Shown piece after piece: positions 15,101 through 27,100 of a stretch of 64,000 nucleotides of DNA. A model generated the notes under the pieces. That model searched no databases and had not been told where the DNA came from. It worked only from the letters and a program-made list of their open reading frames with translations. Positions within the stretch are counted from its first letter, which is position 1; every line of letters starts with the position of its first letter. This stretch comes from Ctenosaura bakeri (Eukaryota; Chordata; Lepidosauria; Squamata; Iguanidae). The position numbers were made by a program, and so were the translations under genes. The stretch lies in assembly GCA_948474755.1 (NCBI GenBank), contig CAOLHI010001484.1, positions 248,001 through 312,000 on the forward strand, in the 5' to 3' direction.

Positions 15101-18100
15101 TGCTTCTAGTTGATCATTAAGGATGATTCAGACTGTAAGTTCAAAATAATAGTTTTCAGATTTGGAAGCCATGGTAAATAAGGGCTTATGCTAAAAGGAA
15201 GAATTATAGTAACTGGACAATGGTGTCAGCTAAGGACATTTCTATAATTCAAATAGGCACAATATTGAAAAAAAAATCTGAAACAAAATATATTTGTACC
15301 AAATTAGACTCACTTTGTGCTGTTTGTAACCTTTTCAGACCAAAATCTCTCTTGACTGATAGTCCCACTGGAGAAATTTACTGTAAGGATTGGGAAGCCA
15401 GATTGGCAAGTCCAAGTGTCCATTATGACCTTTACTTTTGCTGGCAAATGAATGTCATTCTGTCCATCTACTACCTTCAAGAAAAGTTCTGGATTAGAAC
15501 ACAGTTTAGTTTGCCTTTGAAGGTATTTAAAATACCATGAGTTGATTCATATCTGAACACTCATATAATAGGGTAGAGTTGCAATGCATTCTGGTGTCAC
15601 CAAAAAAAAAAAAGTTCCCATGATGACTACAGCAAAACAATGAACTGCCTGACATTTAGAAGCACTTTTACTGAGATACTTCCAAATGGAGGACTCCACT
15701 GACCACAATTTCTGAGGTAGGCTCACCTGTGAAACTTTCCTTTGTACACCAGAAGAATCACATTCCCCAAAGCATGTTCATCACTATGGGCAACACCAAA
15801 GAAGGAGGCTGTTTTGGAAGCAAAGAAGTGCTAGGGTGCTAGTAAGAAGGCTATTTTTAAAAGGGCTCTGAGCAATTTACAAGGCTCTGGAAGTGTAGCC
15901 ACATATAAAGACAGCAGCAGATATTGTCAGTTTTCTGACTAGAGCTATCCAAGGTCCTGAAATGCCAGCTTGATTCAGCCTCCTACCTGGCCAAGGGCCT
16001 AACTATCCATTATTTTTAATTGTATTTAGAAACTATGTACAACTGACTATTAATATTAAGAAGGAGGTTGTGGATAGTTTCAATGGGAATTGTAGCATGC
16101 AAGTAAAGGCTTAACCAAAAGGACTCTTTGCCTCTTAAGCTCATAGCTGGATGTGTGTCTCTTCCATTTTTGCTGAAAATTTGAAATCACTGCTTTGATC
16201 CTGATTAAAAAACTCTTTACTTCATCCGATAAATTCTCAATTAATTATCCTGCTATATTTCTTAATATTGCATTAAAATTGACACCTAGTGTGACCTAAC
16301 CCATACTGAGGTATCCATCATACCCAATAATGGTCCACTAACGGTCTAAACTGGACAAAGGCACACTTAAGTAATTCTGAAGCATTTGAAATCTCCCATT
16401 CACAGTACTATTTGCCTGAAGATGAAAAATACACAAGAGAATTTGGACAGCTAATCTGGGTAGATCTCAGTCAGCTTGAAAATGACCATTTGTGTGAGGT
16501 GACCCTAGAACTAAGGCTAGGTAAGGAAACAAACTGACAACAGGTAACAGAGCTGGAGCCAATCACCCCTTTTGGTTGGACAGCGGAGACATGTTCCAAG
16601 CCATAACAGAGGATTAAGAATTACCAGAGAAACACTAGTCTCCCTGCTAAGTGACAGAGAGATCTCAACAATATGGCAGTGATGAAAATGAGAGAAGCTG
16701 GCATCAACTAAGAGGTATTTTTTAGGTGCAGACTCTGACAGCTCAGCTAAGTACTTGGAACCGTTGGGAGAGGAGACATCAGTGCTTTCTAATTCCCTGG
16801 TTGTAGATTTGGAAGGTGACAGGATCCCATGCTCCCAACTAGGTCCTGTCATTACTTCCCGCAATTATACAGCAATATGTGATTATAGTGAGATTGTCAG
16901 TTACGGAAAGATGCCAGATGTAAAGTAATCCTTGAAAGGGACCCAGGATTTTCCACTGCAAGGTAACCTTCCCTTTGCCTACTGTACCCCAGGATACAAC
17001 TTTCCTGACATTGAGTAGCAATATTTAGTCCAGAACATTAGTCCAGTAGACTAATCCTCATCTCTGTTTCAAGCTGTATTTTAAGTCAACTGTTGATTCC
17101 CTGCAACATAAAAAAGGATTATAAACAATATTAGTATAGGCCTAAGCAAAAAGAGAAATAAACCATTACTCAGGCAGGGACCCAAAATCTGACTTGGAAG
17201 CAAGTTAAAGAGGAGAATACGGTTCTTTGATGATGCTGATGTGTGTGATCAGACCTCAATTCCATGACTATGGCTTCAAACTCCATTTTAAGGTTAACAG
17301 TACTTCAATTCTTGTATTAAGAATACTAGCAAAAACCATGTACATTTTAAGTACCTTTTGAATATGATTCCAGAGATCATCCTGGACGGCATTTGAAAAG
17401 GAAAACGCATTCAGATATGACTGAAATAAAACAGGCATCATAGTTACTCTATTCACTGTGAAAGTGCATTTGAAAAAACAAAAATGAAGTCATAAATCCA
17501 GTTTTTCAGAATTCTAGAAAATTAGTTTTGAACTCACATGGAGTGCTTTAATAAATAGTGTTTCAGTCAAAAAGCTGGAAAGCATCCGGATAATGGAAGC
17601 CCCCTGAGAAACAGAGAGAGAGGAGAGGAGATTAACAAAAGCTTGTTAATGTCACAGCTCAAGGCATTTAGTTAGTAGTGTTATATTCAAAGCAGTATTT
17701 TCTTATCCCATGCATAAACTGATTGTATTATACATTATAAAACATATTCTCCATAACCTACTGAAAGAATATAAAAATCAGGATACTGTGTACCATTATT
17801 TGAGGACAAATATCAAATGTTTTATTTATGACAAGAAAACACACTCAGCAAATAATTAGTAACAGAATTTTCGCAAAGGAACAGTACAGTCAGCCCTCCA
17901 CATTTGCAGGTTTCACTTTTGCGGATTTGATTATTCACAATTATTTGCTGTCACCTCTGCTGCCTCCCTGTGCCCTGAGACTGACAAACTGCAAATGAGG
18001 CTTGCAAATCCCTGTTAAAAATGGCAGTAAGCCCCAGCAGCCACCCACTTCTGCCTAGTGAAGGAGCCCTGATGCCTCAAAGGAATCTACAGTGTGTTTT

Positions 18101-21100
18101 TGTGCATTCAATAGTGTTTGGGAGGGCCTAGAGTTATTCACAGTTTTCTCACTTTCATGGGGAACCTGTGCCCCTAATCCTAGAGAATGGGGAGGGATGA
18201 CTGTATTTGAATTTCCCGTAAACATAAATAATTATAAATTCTTCTTAGCCTCATAACACTATTCAACTCAGCTTGGCATTTTAATAAACAAGAATATGAG
18301 CCCACCACCTTTCCTGTGATAATATTTTGGCTGAAATGAGAGTGCGGGAGGTAGTTGCCTGGTTTTTCTATTTAAAACCCTTTTAAAAAGAAGTGAGAAG
18401 CTCTTTTCTGTGTAACAGAGATTCCTTGCTTTACCTTTTTAAGCCTTCTCTTTTGCACCCCACTTTGAATTCTGCTCCAAGATAGAAGGTATATCTGCAT
18501 GCTTGGGGACCCAATGGCTTCTAAAGCCCCACCACCCTGGCTTATAGAGTCCAAACATAAGGTGAGGGGAGATTTTCCCTGCTGTAAATACCAGCGGCAT
18601 CCATAAAATACTGATCAATCTTTTTGTTTTGCTTTGCTTTTTCTTTTGTTTTTGCACCAGTGGCTTTGTTTCAACATGATCACCTTCAAATCAATTTGAT
18701 CCATTTTAAAGATCTGAATGAAACATGTTTCTATAAATACCGATCCATTCGTTTTCTTGCTGTCCATGACATCTTGATATATTAACTCTCCTTCTTATAA
18801 AGGCTTCCCCATTCAGAGTTCAAAGGAGACAGCAAGTTCCCTTTTCTCATTTTTATGTAACATCCTTGTACAATAACATATTGAAAATGTACAATTATGT
18901 ATTGAAAAGAGATTTTTGATTTTCTGTTTTTACCTTCATATATGTTACAAAATTAAATAGGTGTGCTATTCTTGATGTTTCATGTTTTCCATGTGTATCT
19001 GATAAAGACTGGGTTTGCTCGTCAGTGTCCATTTGCAATACAGGTAACAAAGTAGAAGAAATGAAGACTTGGTCCTAAAAAAAAAACCACAGTAAAATAT
19101 CAGTATTTACTTAAAAATCAAAGACCACCTTTCAAGCAATTCCTGATGCTATATACTTAATTCATAAACCATTCTCTCTTTCTTTTCTTCCTCTTAAAAA
19201 CATTCTTTGGAGCACTGAATTTAAACTCTATTTGGGGAAAATGCACTGTGTAGTGTAACTGCAGTGTTTCACAGACAGAACACCTATTTGTTCAAGGCAT
19301 CACCAGAGCTGCAGAACCACACATCAACAGAAGAAAGATTAAGAAAAATTTGAAAGACTAGGGATGTGAATTTGTCAGTTTCATTTGCACTGTTTTTTAA
19401 AATACATCTAGTATTCTGATTCCAAACAAATTATGTATTTCCTGCACAGGAATTCATGCACATTTTTGGGATGTTCTTTTCCTAATGTATGTATGTGCGC
19501 ATATTTTTCTAATTTATGCATTTTCACCTCTAACTAAATAGTTTTCAGTGCATTACACAATGTAGTCATGCTCATTTAATTACACGTAATTCAAAAAAAA
19601 AAGAGTTTTATTTCCTTCCAACAATTTGAAACTGAAAGATCCATGCACACGTTTGTTAATAATCTAACAGACTATGAATTAGATACAAGGTTAATTAATA
19701 CAAAATTGTTCTCTTTCCTTACAATACACTACAATTAGCATCTGCTGGATACTGGACCACCTAATCATACAATGTGGGAGTGCAAAACCACTGGAAGAAA
19801 ATCGGTCTATGAGGCCTGCTTTCTTAAAGATGAGCTGAAGTGGTAAGATTAAGTTCTACAATCAGTTTAGAAGCAGAAGCTCATGTGATAACAGAAAAGA
19901 CAGGAGTCACAGCAACAGAAAGAAGGCAGAATCAGTACCAACTGGTGGCAATGACCAAGGTATACTGACAGCACCTTTCCAAACCATTAACACCACAGTT
20001 CTCAATAACTCCAAGGCGCTAAAAGCAAACCATCTATATAATAGATTGGTAGTATCATACGTATGAAAAAAAACCTGTTGACTTAGTTCATACTTACCAG
20101 TAACACTGTAGAATCAATATAGTTTACTCCAAGATACTCAAGATATGATGCAAATCCCTCATTAAGCCATAAGTCATTCCACCATTCCATAGTCACTAAA
20201 TTTCCAAACCACTTAAAAATAACAAAAGGAAAAAGTCTTTAAATTTTCTCAGTTGCTGTTCTCATCCTTTTGGCAAGAAAGATTAGTTTTACTTATTATG
20301 CATACATATTTATATATAATGTAATATACATACATTGCTGCAAAGGTGTGCTACAGCATTTATTGGCTGGTAGGAATTTGGAAAATAAAGCTTTAGAAAA
20401 TCAGTAAAACTTCAAGCAAAAAGTTCAAGAGAGAGAGAGAGATGTTTGAATTTCCAAATACAATAGGCTCCAAAGGTTCAAACTAGATGTGAGATTACAT
20501 GAATGGAATTAATATGTACTTTTTGTTATGTCAATAGCAAAATTTCAGTCTCTGGACTATGTAGGCTGTTGTTGTGTGCCCTCAAATCATTTCCAAAGAG
20601 AATTTAATTCTGTCCTCACATTGACCCCAACAAAGATCACTTCTTGTAAGTGGCTATTTCTATTTCCAGTGAAGTCTTCTTCAGTGTTTCAAGGAGGTTC
20701 TTCTGAAATGCAAACAGGAGCTTTGGAGAAAATATTTTTCCCCAGGAAAAAAAAGGGAGAAGAGGAAGGGAAGGACTCTCTACTGCATCCCGCCACTCCT
20801 TTGCAGCTGTTTTTTTAAAGTATAATAGAGGTATATGTTAATTGTTTTCAGACCTGTGTCTGACTTTTGATGCGTCATTTAAAAAAAAATAGAAGAAGCA
20901 CTTACACACTTTTATTCATAGGACTGAAAACTGGAGGCGGCTCCTGCACCTTTAAAGTTTGTGCAGAAGAGAGAATTTCAGCAAGTGCTGCTTTACCTAG
21001 TAACCAGGTCCAGAGATGTATAGGACTTCATATTTTGATAACAAAACCTTGAACATGATTCAGTGGTTAGTATGCAACCACTGCAGTTCATTACATCATT

Positions 21101-24100
21101 GACATAATATGTCACCAATTAAGTGCCCCATTCACATTCTGCACCAGTTGCAGCTTCCAGACAACATTCAAGGATAGTTCTACATACAGTGTGCTACACT
21201 CACAAGTGTAATCCACTCATGAATATGAGTTTTCAGTGCTCAAGTGGTCCTTTTCCAGGAAAGAGCACTGTTGGTGGACCAACCCACGATTGTTAGCATT
21301 TATTTCTTGCCACCAAGGTTTCTTAGGTCTCCATGAACAATAATGATGCTTGTAGCCCAAACATCTTTTTCCAGAAAGAGTGCATCCCAATGTGCAATAG
21401 ATGAGCTCCCAGAACCACAGATCTACATCTCAGTGGCTCTCAGCAACAGTCTCTCTCATTCCAAGATTAAATTTCAGTTTATTATCCCTCATTCAACCCA
21501 CCACTATATCCAAACCTGATTTGGCAGATGCATGGCCTCTCCTGATTCAGATGTTATGGAAAATATTGCTGCATAAAGGTGACAAACACATGAATCTCCT
21601 AATGACTTCTTCTGATAGCTTCCTATAGAGGTTAAATAGTACTAGGACAAAATGTTGCCCTGTGGTATCTACAACACACTTGCCAAGGTGCTCACACAAG
21701 GTAACCCAGCACTACGCTCTCTGACTGTCCCTTGCAGGTGTGCATCAAGCTATCACAAAGTGGTGTTGCTAACATTCAGTTCACGGAGGCAGTCCAGGAA
21801 TACACCAAAAGCCACTGAAATATCAAGAGCAACAGAGAATTCCCCCATTTCTCTCAAAGAAAGTAATCTATTTGACTGTCCATAATGTTTTTATTGGCTG
21901 TTCTTATGCCATGCAATTTGTGCGAACTAATTATCTCTGCTGATTTATTGTCAGAGCTAGGTTTAGCGATTTAGAATTTTTATAATTTATTTTTCTTTCC
22001 ATTTTGTACTATGGTTTCTGTTTTATCTTTTTTTTCTCCCAGGTTTGATTGTGTGTCATCTGTATCATAGAACCACAAAACCTTAAGAGAAGGAAGGAGC
22101 CACAAGGGTCATCCAGCCCAATTCCTTGCCATGTAGGAATACACAAGAAAAGTACTGCAGGAAAATGGCCATCCAATCTCTGTTTAAAGACCTTCAAAGA
22201 TGGAGACTACCAACCTTCAAGGCAGTATGTTCCACTGTCCAATAGTGTTTACTGTTTTAAAAAAAAGTTCTTCCTGGACATTTGGGTGGAAGAACAAGTT
22301 GCTTACCTGTAACTGTGGTTCTTCGAGTGGTCATCTGTGCCATCATACACTAGGAGCTTTAGCGCCTGCGCGGTAGCGTTCGGAAACTTCTAGAGCTTGT
22401 TCGCTTGGCGGGAACCCCTCCCCCACGCCGGTACTGCGCATGCTCCTCCCGCCGAGCAACGGTCTCTCCTCAGTTCTGTCGTCCGCCGTAGAACCTACAG
22501 GGACCTGAGAAAGAGGGGAGGAAGGGCGGGTGTGTATGATGGCACAGATGACCACTCGAAGAACCACAGTTACAGGTAAGCAACCTGTTCTTCTTCTTCG
22601 TGGTCTCTGTGCCTTCATACACTAGGAGACTGTGTAGCTTACCGGTCGGACGGCGGGTCAGGTCCTACAGCACGGAAGCCAACACCTCACGTCCAAACCG
22701 GGCATCTCTGCGCGACCGGCAGTCGAGCCTGTAGTGGCGCACGAAGGTCGATGGTTGGGACCAGGTCGCCACACGGCAGAGTTCATGCAGGTCAACTCCT
22801 CGCAGGAGGGCCGCAGAAGTAGCCACAGCTCTGGTGGAGTGGGCTCGAAGCAGGACTGGCGGAGGCTTCCTCGCGAGCTCATACGCCAGTTCAATAGTCC
22901 TCACCACCCACTTGGAGAAGCGCTGGGTGGACACTTTTAGGCCCTTCCGACGTCGCCCATAGCAAACAAAGAGATGCGGCGTCTGTCGGAAGGAAGCAGT
23001 CCTGTCCTTGTAGAAAGCCAATGCCCGACGCACGTCCAGGGAGTGGAGGGACCGCTCCAACGGTGTCGTCGGGTTCGGGAAGAAGGCAGGCAGGATGATG
23101 TCCTGGTTGAGATGGAAACTGGACACCACCTTTGGCAGGAACGAGATGTCAGGTCTCAGGACCACCTTGTCCCTGTGGAAGACCGTGAAGGGCTCATCGG
23201 AACGAAGAGCTGTGATCTCACCCGCTCGCCTCGCTGAGGTCACTGCTACCAGGAAGGCAGTTTTCATTGTCAGAAGCCTGTCATCCGAGGTCGCCATTGG
23301 CTCGAAGGGCGGCTTCGTCAGCTGCGAGAGCACCAGCGAGAGGGACCACGGCGGTAGCGGCGGCGATACCGGCGGGTAGAGATGATGAAGTCCTTTCAGG
23401 AACCGCTTAACGGTATCGTTCCTGAAGAAGGCCGAGGCAGCAGATCGTGGCGGTTGGTATGCCACGATCGCGGAGAGATACACCTTCAGGGATGGAAACG
23501 CCAGGCCCTGTTGCCGGAGGTGCAGGAGGAAGTGCAGGACGGTCGAGAGCCCCGCGGGCGATACCGGCTCACTCCTCTCGTTAGCGAAGGTCAGGAAGCG
23601 TCGCCACTTGTATTGATAGTTGCGACGGGTGGATTCCTTCCTGGCCGCGACGAGGACGGTACCGAGCACGGGATCGTCTAGTGCGATATCCTCCAGGCAT
23701 GGAGGGCCAGGCGTGGCAGGTCCGGATGGAGGACTCGGCCGCCGGAGTGGGAGAGCAGGTCCGGTGTCGGTGGCAACCGGAGCAGGTCGTCTCACGCGGC
23801 TTGTAGCAGGGGTGCGAACCAATGTTGCCTCGGCCAGTACGGGGCTACCAGGATCGCGTCGGCTCGGTCGGCGAGGATCTTCGATATCGTCCGGCCGAGC
23901 AGCGGGAACGGCGGGAACGCGTAGAGGAGTTCCCCGGTCCACGGAAACTGGAAAGCGTCCCCGATGGAGGCACGATCGTGGCCCGCTCTGGAACAGAATC
24001 GGCGACACTTCGCGTTTTCCCTGGTCGCGAAGAGGTCGATCGATGGTTCGCCCCAGCGGTCCCGAATCAATCTGAACGCCTCTCCGGAGAGAGACCATTC

Positions 24101-27100
24101 GTGATGGGATGAGGTGTCCCTGCTGAGGGCGTCTGCCGTGGTGTTCTCCTGCCCGGCCAGGTGAACCGCCACGGGATGCGTGTGCAGGCGAATGCACCAT
24201 TCCCACAGGTCGAGCGCGATGTCGAGCAGGGTCGTGGAATGAGTCCCACCTTGTCTGTTGATGTAGCAGACGGCGGTGGTGTTGTCCGTCAGAATCAGGA
24301 CCGTGCGCCCCGCCACGGCATGGCGGAACGCCCGTAGGGCTTTCCAGACGGCGAGCAGCTCCAGCGCGTTGATATGGAGAGCGGTCTCGTCGTCGGTCCA
24401 TCTGTCGCGGACTCTGAGATCGCCGCAGTGGGCACCCCATCCATACAGGGAGGCGTCGGTCGTTACCGTCACCTTCGGTGTCGGCTGTTGGAAAGGCATC
24501 CCTGACATGAGATTGCATCGCGACTGCCACCATCGGAGGGATGAGCGGACGTCTCCCGGCAGCTGCAGTCGGAGTGTCTGTTCGTCTCGCAGGGGGTCGA
24601 ATATGCGGACGAACCAGTGTTGAAGAGGTCTTGCTCTCAGCCTGGCGAGATATGTCACAGCGGTCGTCGCAGCCATGTAGCCCAAGAGCTGCTGGACGCT
24701 TCTCGCAGATAACGTCGGGGCCGTACGAGCGTGAGCGGCGGCCCGGATCAAGGTTCGTGCTCGAGACTCTGGAAGGTACGCCCTGGCGGAGGTCGAGTCG
24801 AGCGTCGCCCCGATGAAGTCCAAGATCCTCGCCGGCTCGAGGTGGGACTTCTTCGGATTCACTCGTAGACCAAGGCGGGTCAGGAGTGACAACGTCATGT
24901 GGACGTCGTGGTAAAGTCTCTGTTTGCAGGACGCCACCAACAGCCAATCGTCGAGGTAGGGGAAGACGGAAGCGCCCTTCGTCCGCAGGTAGGATACCAC
25001 CGGGGCCATGCACTTGGTGAAGACCCTTGGGGCAGTCGAGAGTCCGAACGGCAGCACCTTGTACTGGTAACAGGTGTCGTCGACTGCGAAGCGGAGGTAC
25101 CGTCTGTGCTGCGGGCGAATGGCGATATGGAAGTATGCGTCTCGGAGATCGATGGAGGCGAACCAGTCCCCTCGATGTAGGAAGGGTAGGATCGACGGTA
25201 TCGTGACCATCTTGAACCTTTTGGGGCGGATGTAGTAGTTCACCCCTCTGAGGTCTAGGATCGGCCGGAGGGTACCGTCGGCTTTCGGTACCGTGAAGTA
25301 CCTGGAGAAGAAGCCGGTGGTCTTGGCCTCTTGCGGGAGCTGCTCGATCGCCCCTTTCTGGAGGAGGGATTGGATCTCTTCCAGGAGGGCCGGACTCGAC
25401 GGCGTGGAGTAGTAAACGCCGCGAGGAGGAATATCGAGAAACTCGATGGCGTAGCCAAGACGGACGATGGAAAGCACCCAAGAGTCCGTAGTGACATACT
25501 GCCACTCCGCTAGGTGTCGAGCGAGAGTCGGTCGGTCTCCGAGCGCTGATGGTAGGCTGAAGAGTGGGTATTGGTGGGTCCTGCCAGGCACGTCAAAACC
25601 GAGACTTTGTCTCGGAGGAGGACTTCTTCGACGAAGGCGGGCGCCGCCTAATCGTGCGTCTGGCCGATGAGCCGGAGGACGGTCTCGACTGTCCAGACTG
25701 GGCCGAACGCTGGAACGACGAGGTGGAGGATCGTCGCCAGGATGGGCGGAAGGTGGAGGCCCTGCGGGCCTGCGTGGCCGGCTGCAGCCCGATCTTTTTT
25801 GCGGTCAGTCTCGCCTTGACGAGATTGTCCAAAGCTTCGTCTGTGGACGAATTGAATAGGCCTTCACCGTCGAAGGGGAGATCTTCAATCCTCCTTCTGG
25901 TGTCCTCCTGGATGTCGGCCGGTCGCAGCCAAGCATGGCGGCGGAGGCCGACGGATCCGCCATGACCCGGGAGGCGATCTCCACTGCGTGCCGGGAGGAG
26001 GCCATCTGGTGCCGAGCGATGGAGATAGCCTCATTGAAGATCACGGAGGAGGCTTGGCGGATGTCCTCCGGTACCGCTTCCATCGCCGGTTGCAGGCGAT
26101 CGAGCACTTTCTTCAGGTATGCCGCGAGGCAAGCCTGAGTGTTGGACAGCCTGATCTGCAAGGAGGCAGCTGAATAGAACCTCCTTGCGTAGGCGTCCAA
26201 CTTCCTGCCCTCTTTGTCCGGCGGGGTGGTGTGTTGCCTGCCGGAGCCCTTCGTCTGCGCGGACTCGACGACCACAGAGTTCGGTGCAGGGTGATTAAAT
26301 AGATAACCGGCGTTATCCTTCTGCACCCTGTAGAGGTGTTCTAACCGCTGCGGTATCGGCTGAGCCGAGGCCGGTCTATCCCAGGCGGCCTTCACCAGTC
26401 TGGATACCCGGGGCAGGAGAGGCAGCGGGGCCGTGGAAGGTCGCTTCTCCTCGAAAACGGAGAAGGCTGGATCATCATCCTCCGGCTCCGCATCGGCGAT
26501 CTTAAGGCCGAGGGTAGTGGCCATGCGGAGCAGCATCGCAGAGAACTGGTGGACGTCCTCTGGAGCAGAATCTGGATCGGGTCCCCGAATCCCAACGGAG
26601 GAGACTCCTGGGAGGCCGCCTCAGACACCTCAGACTCCGCACTCGAGTCGTACGACTCCGAGCTCGGTGAGTCCTCTCGCCGCTCGCTCTCCGGCTCCTT
26701 CGTAGTCGCCGCAGGTGTTGCCTTCCTAGGCTTCTCCGCAGCCGGGGCGGTGGTAGCAGCAGCATCCCGCTTGGGATGGCTGACCACTGACTTCACCCTC
26801 TTGGTGGTGACCGGGGTAGTCTGGCAGGCTGACGTCGTCGTAGCCCGCTCAGTCACCACCGACTCCGTAGGGCGCGTCGCCGTTGCCGTGACCCTAGGAG
26901 GTGGCGATATCGCCCGATACCGTGGTGAAGGCTCCCTCGCCCTATGATATCGAGGGGAGGGAGAGCGGCTGAAGGAGCGGCGGTCCGACGGAGATCGGCT
27001 TCGGCGTCGACGGTACCGAGCCTCGTCCCCTCTAGGCGAGCGCGATTCGCGCTGTCGACGAGGTGACCGGGACCTCCGGAAGGTCTCCCAGCGACTCGGG

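Larger units (their letters stand above)
12753..17354. other. LVRN introns 11 (end), 10 and 9
   Basis: Apart from exons 10 and 11 and the L2-like end at 13690, no gene or repeat is recognised in this AT-rich sequence. Confidence 0.5.
18204..22058. other. LVRN introns 7, 6 and start of intron 5
   Basis: Between exons 7 and 6 and up to the CR1, only a decayed SINE trace (20560-20700, TTGTTGTGTGCCCTCAAATC) and a short (GA)n are seen. Confidence 0.45.
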
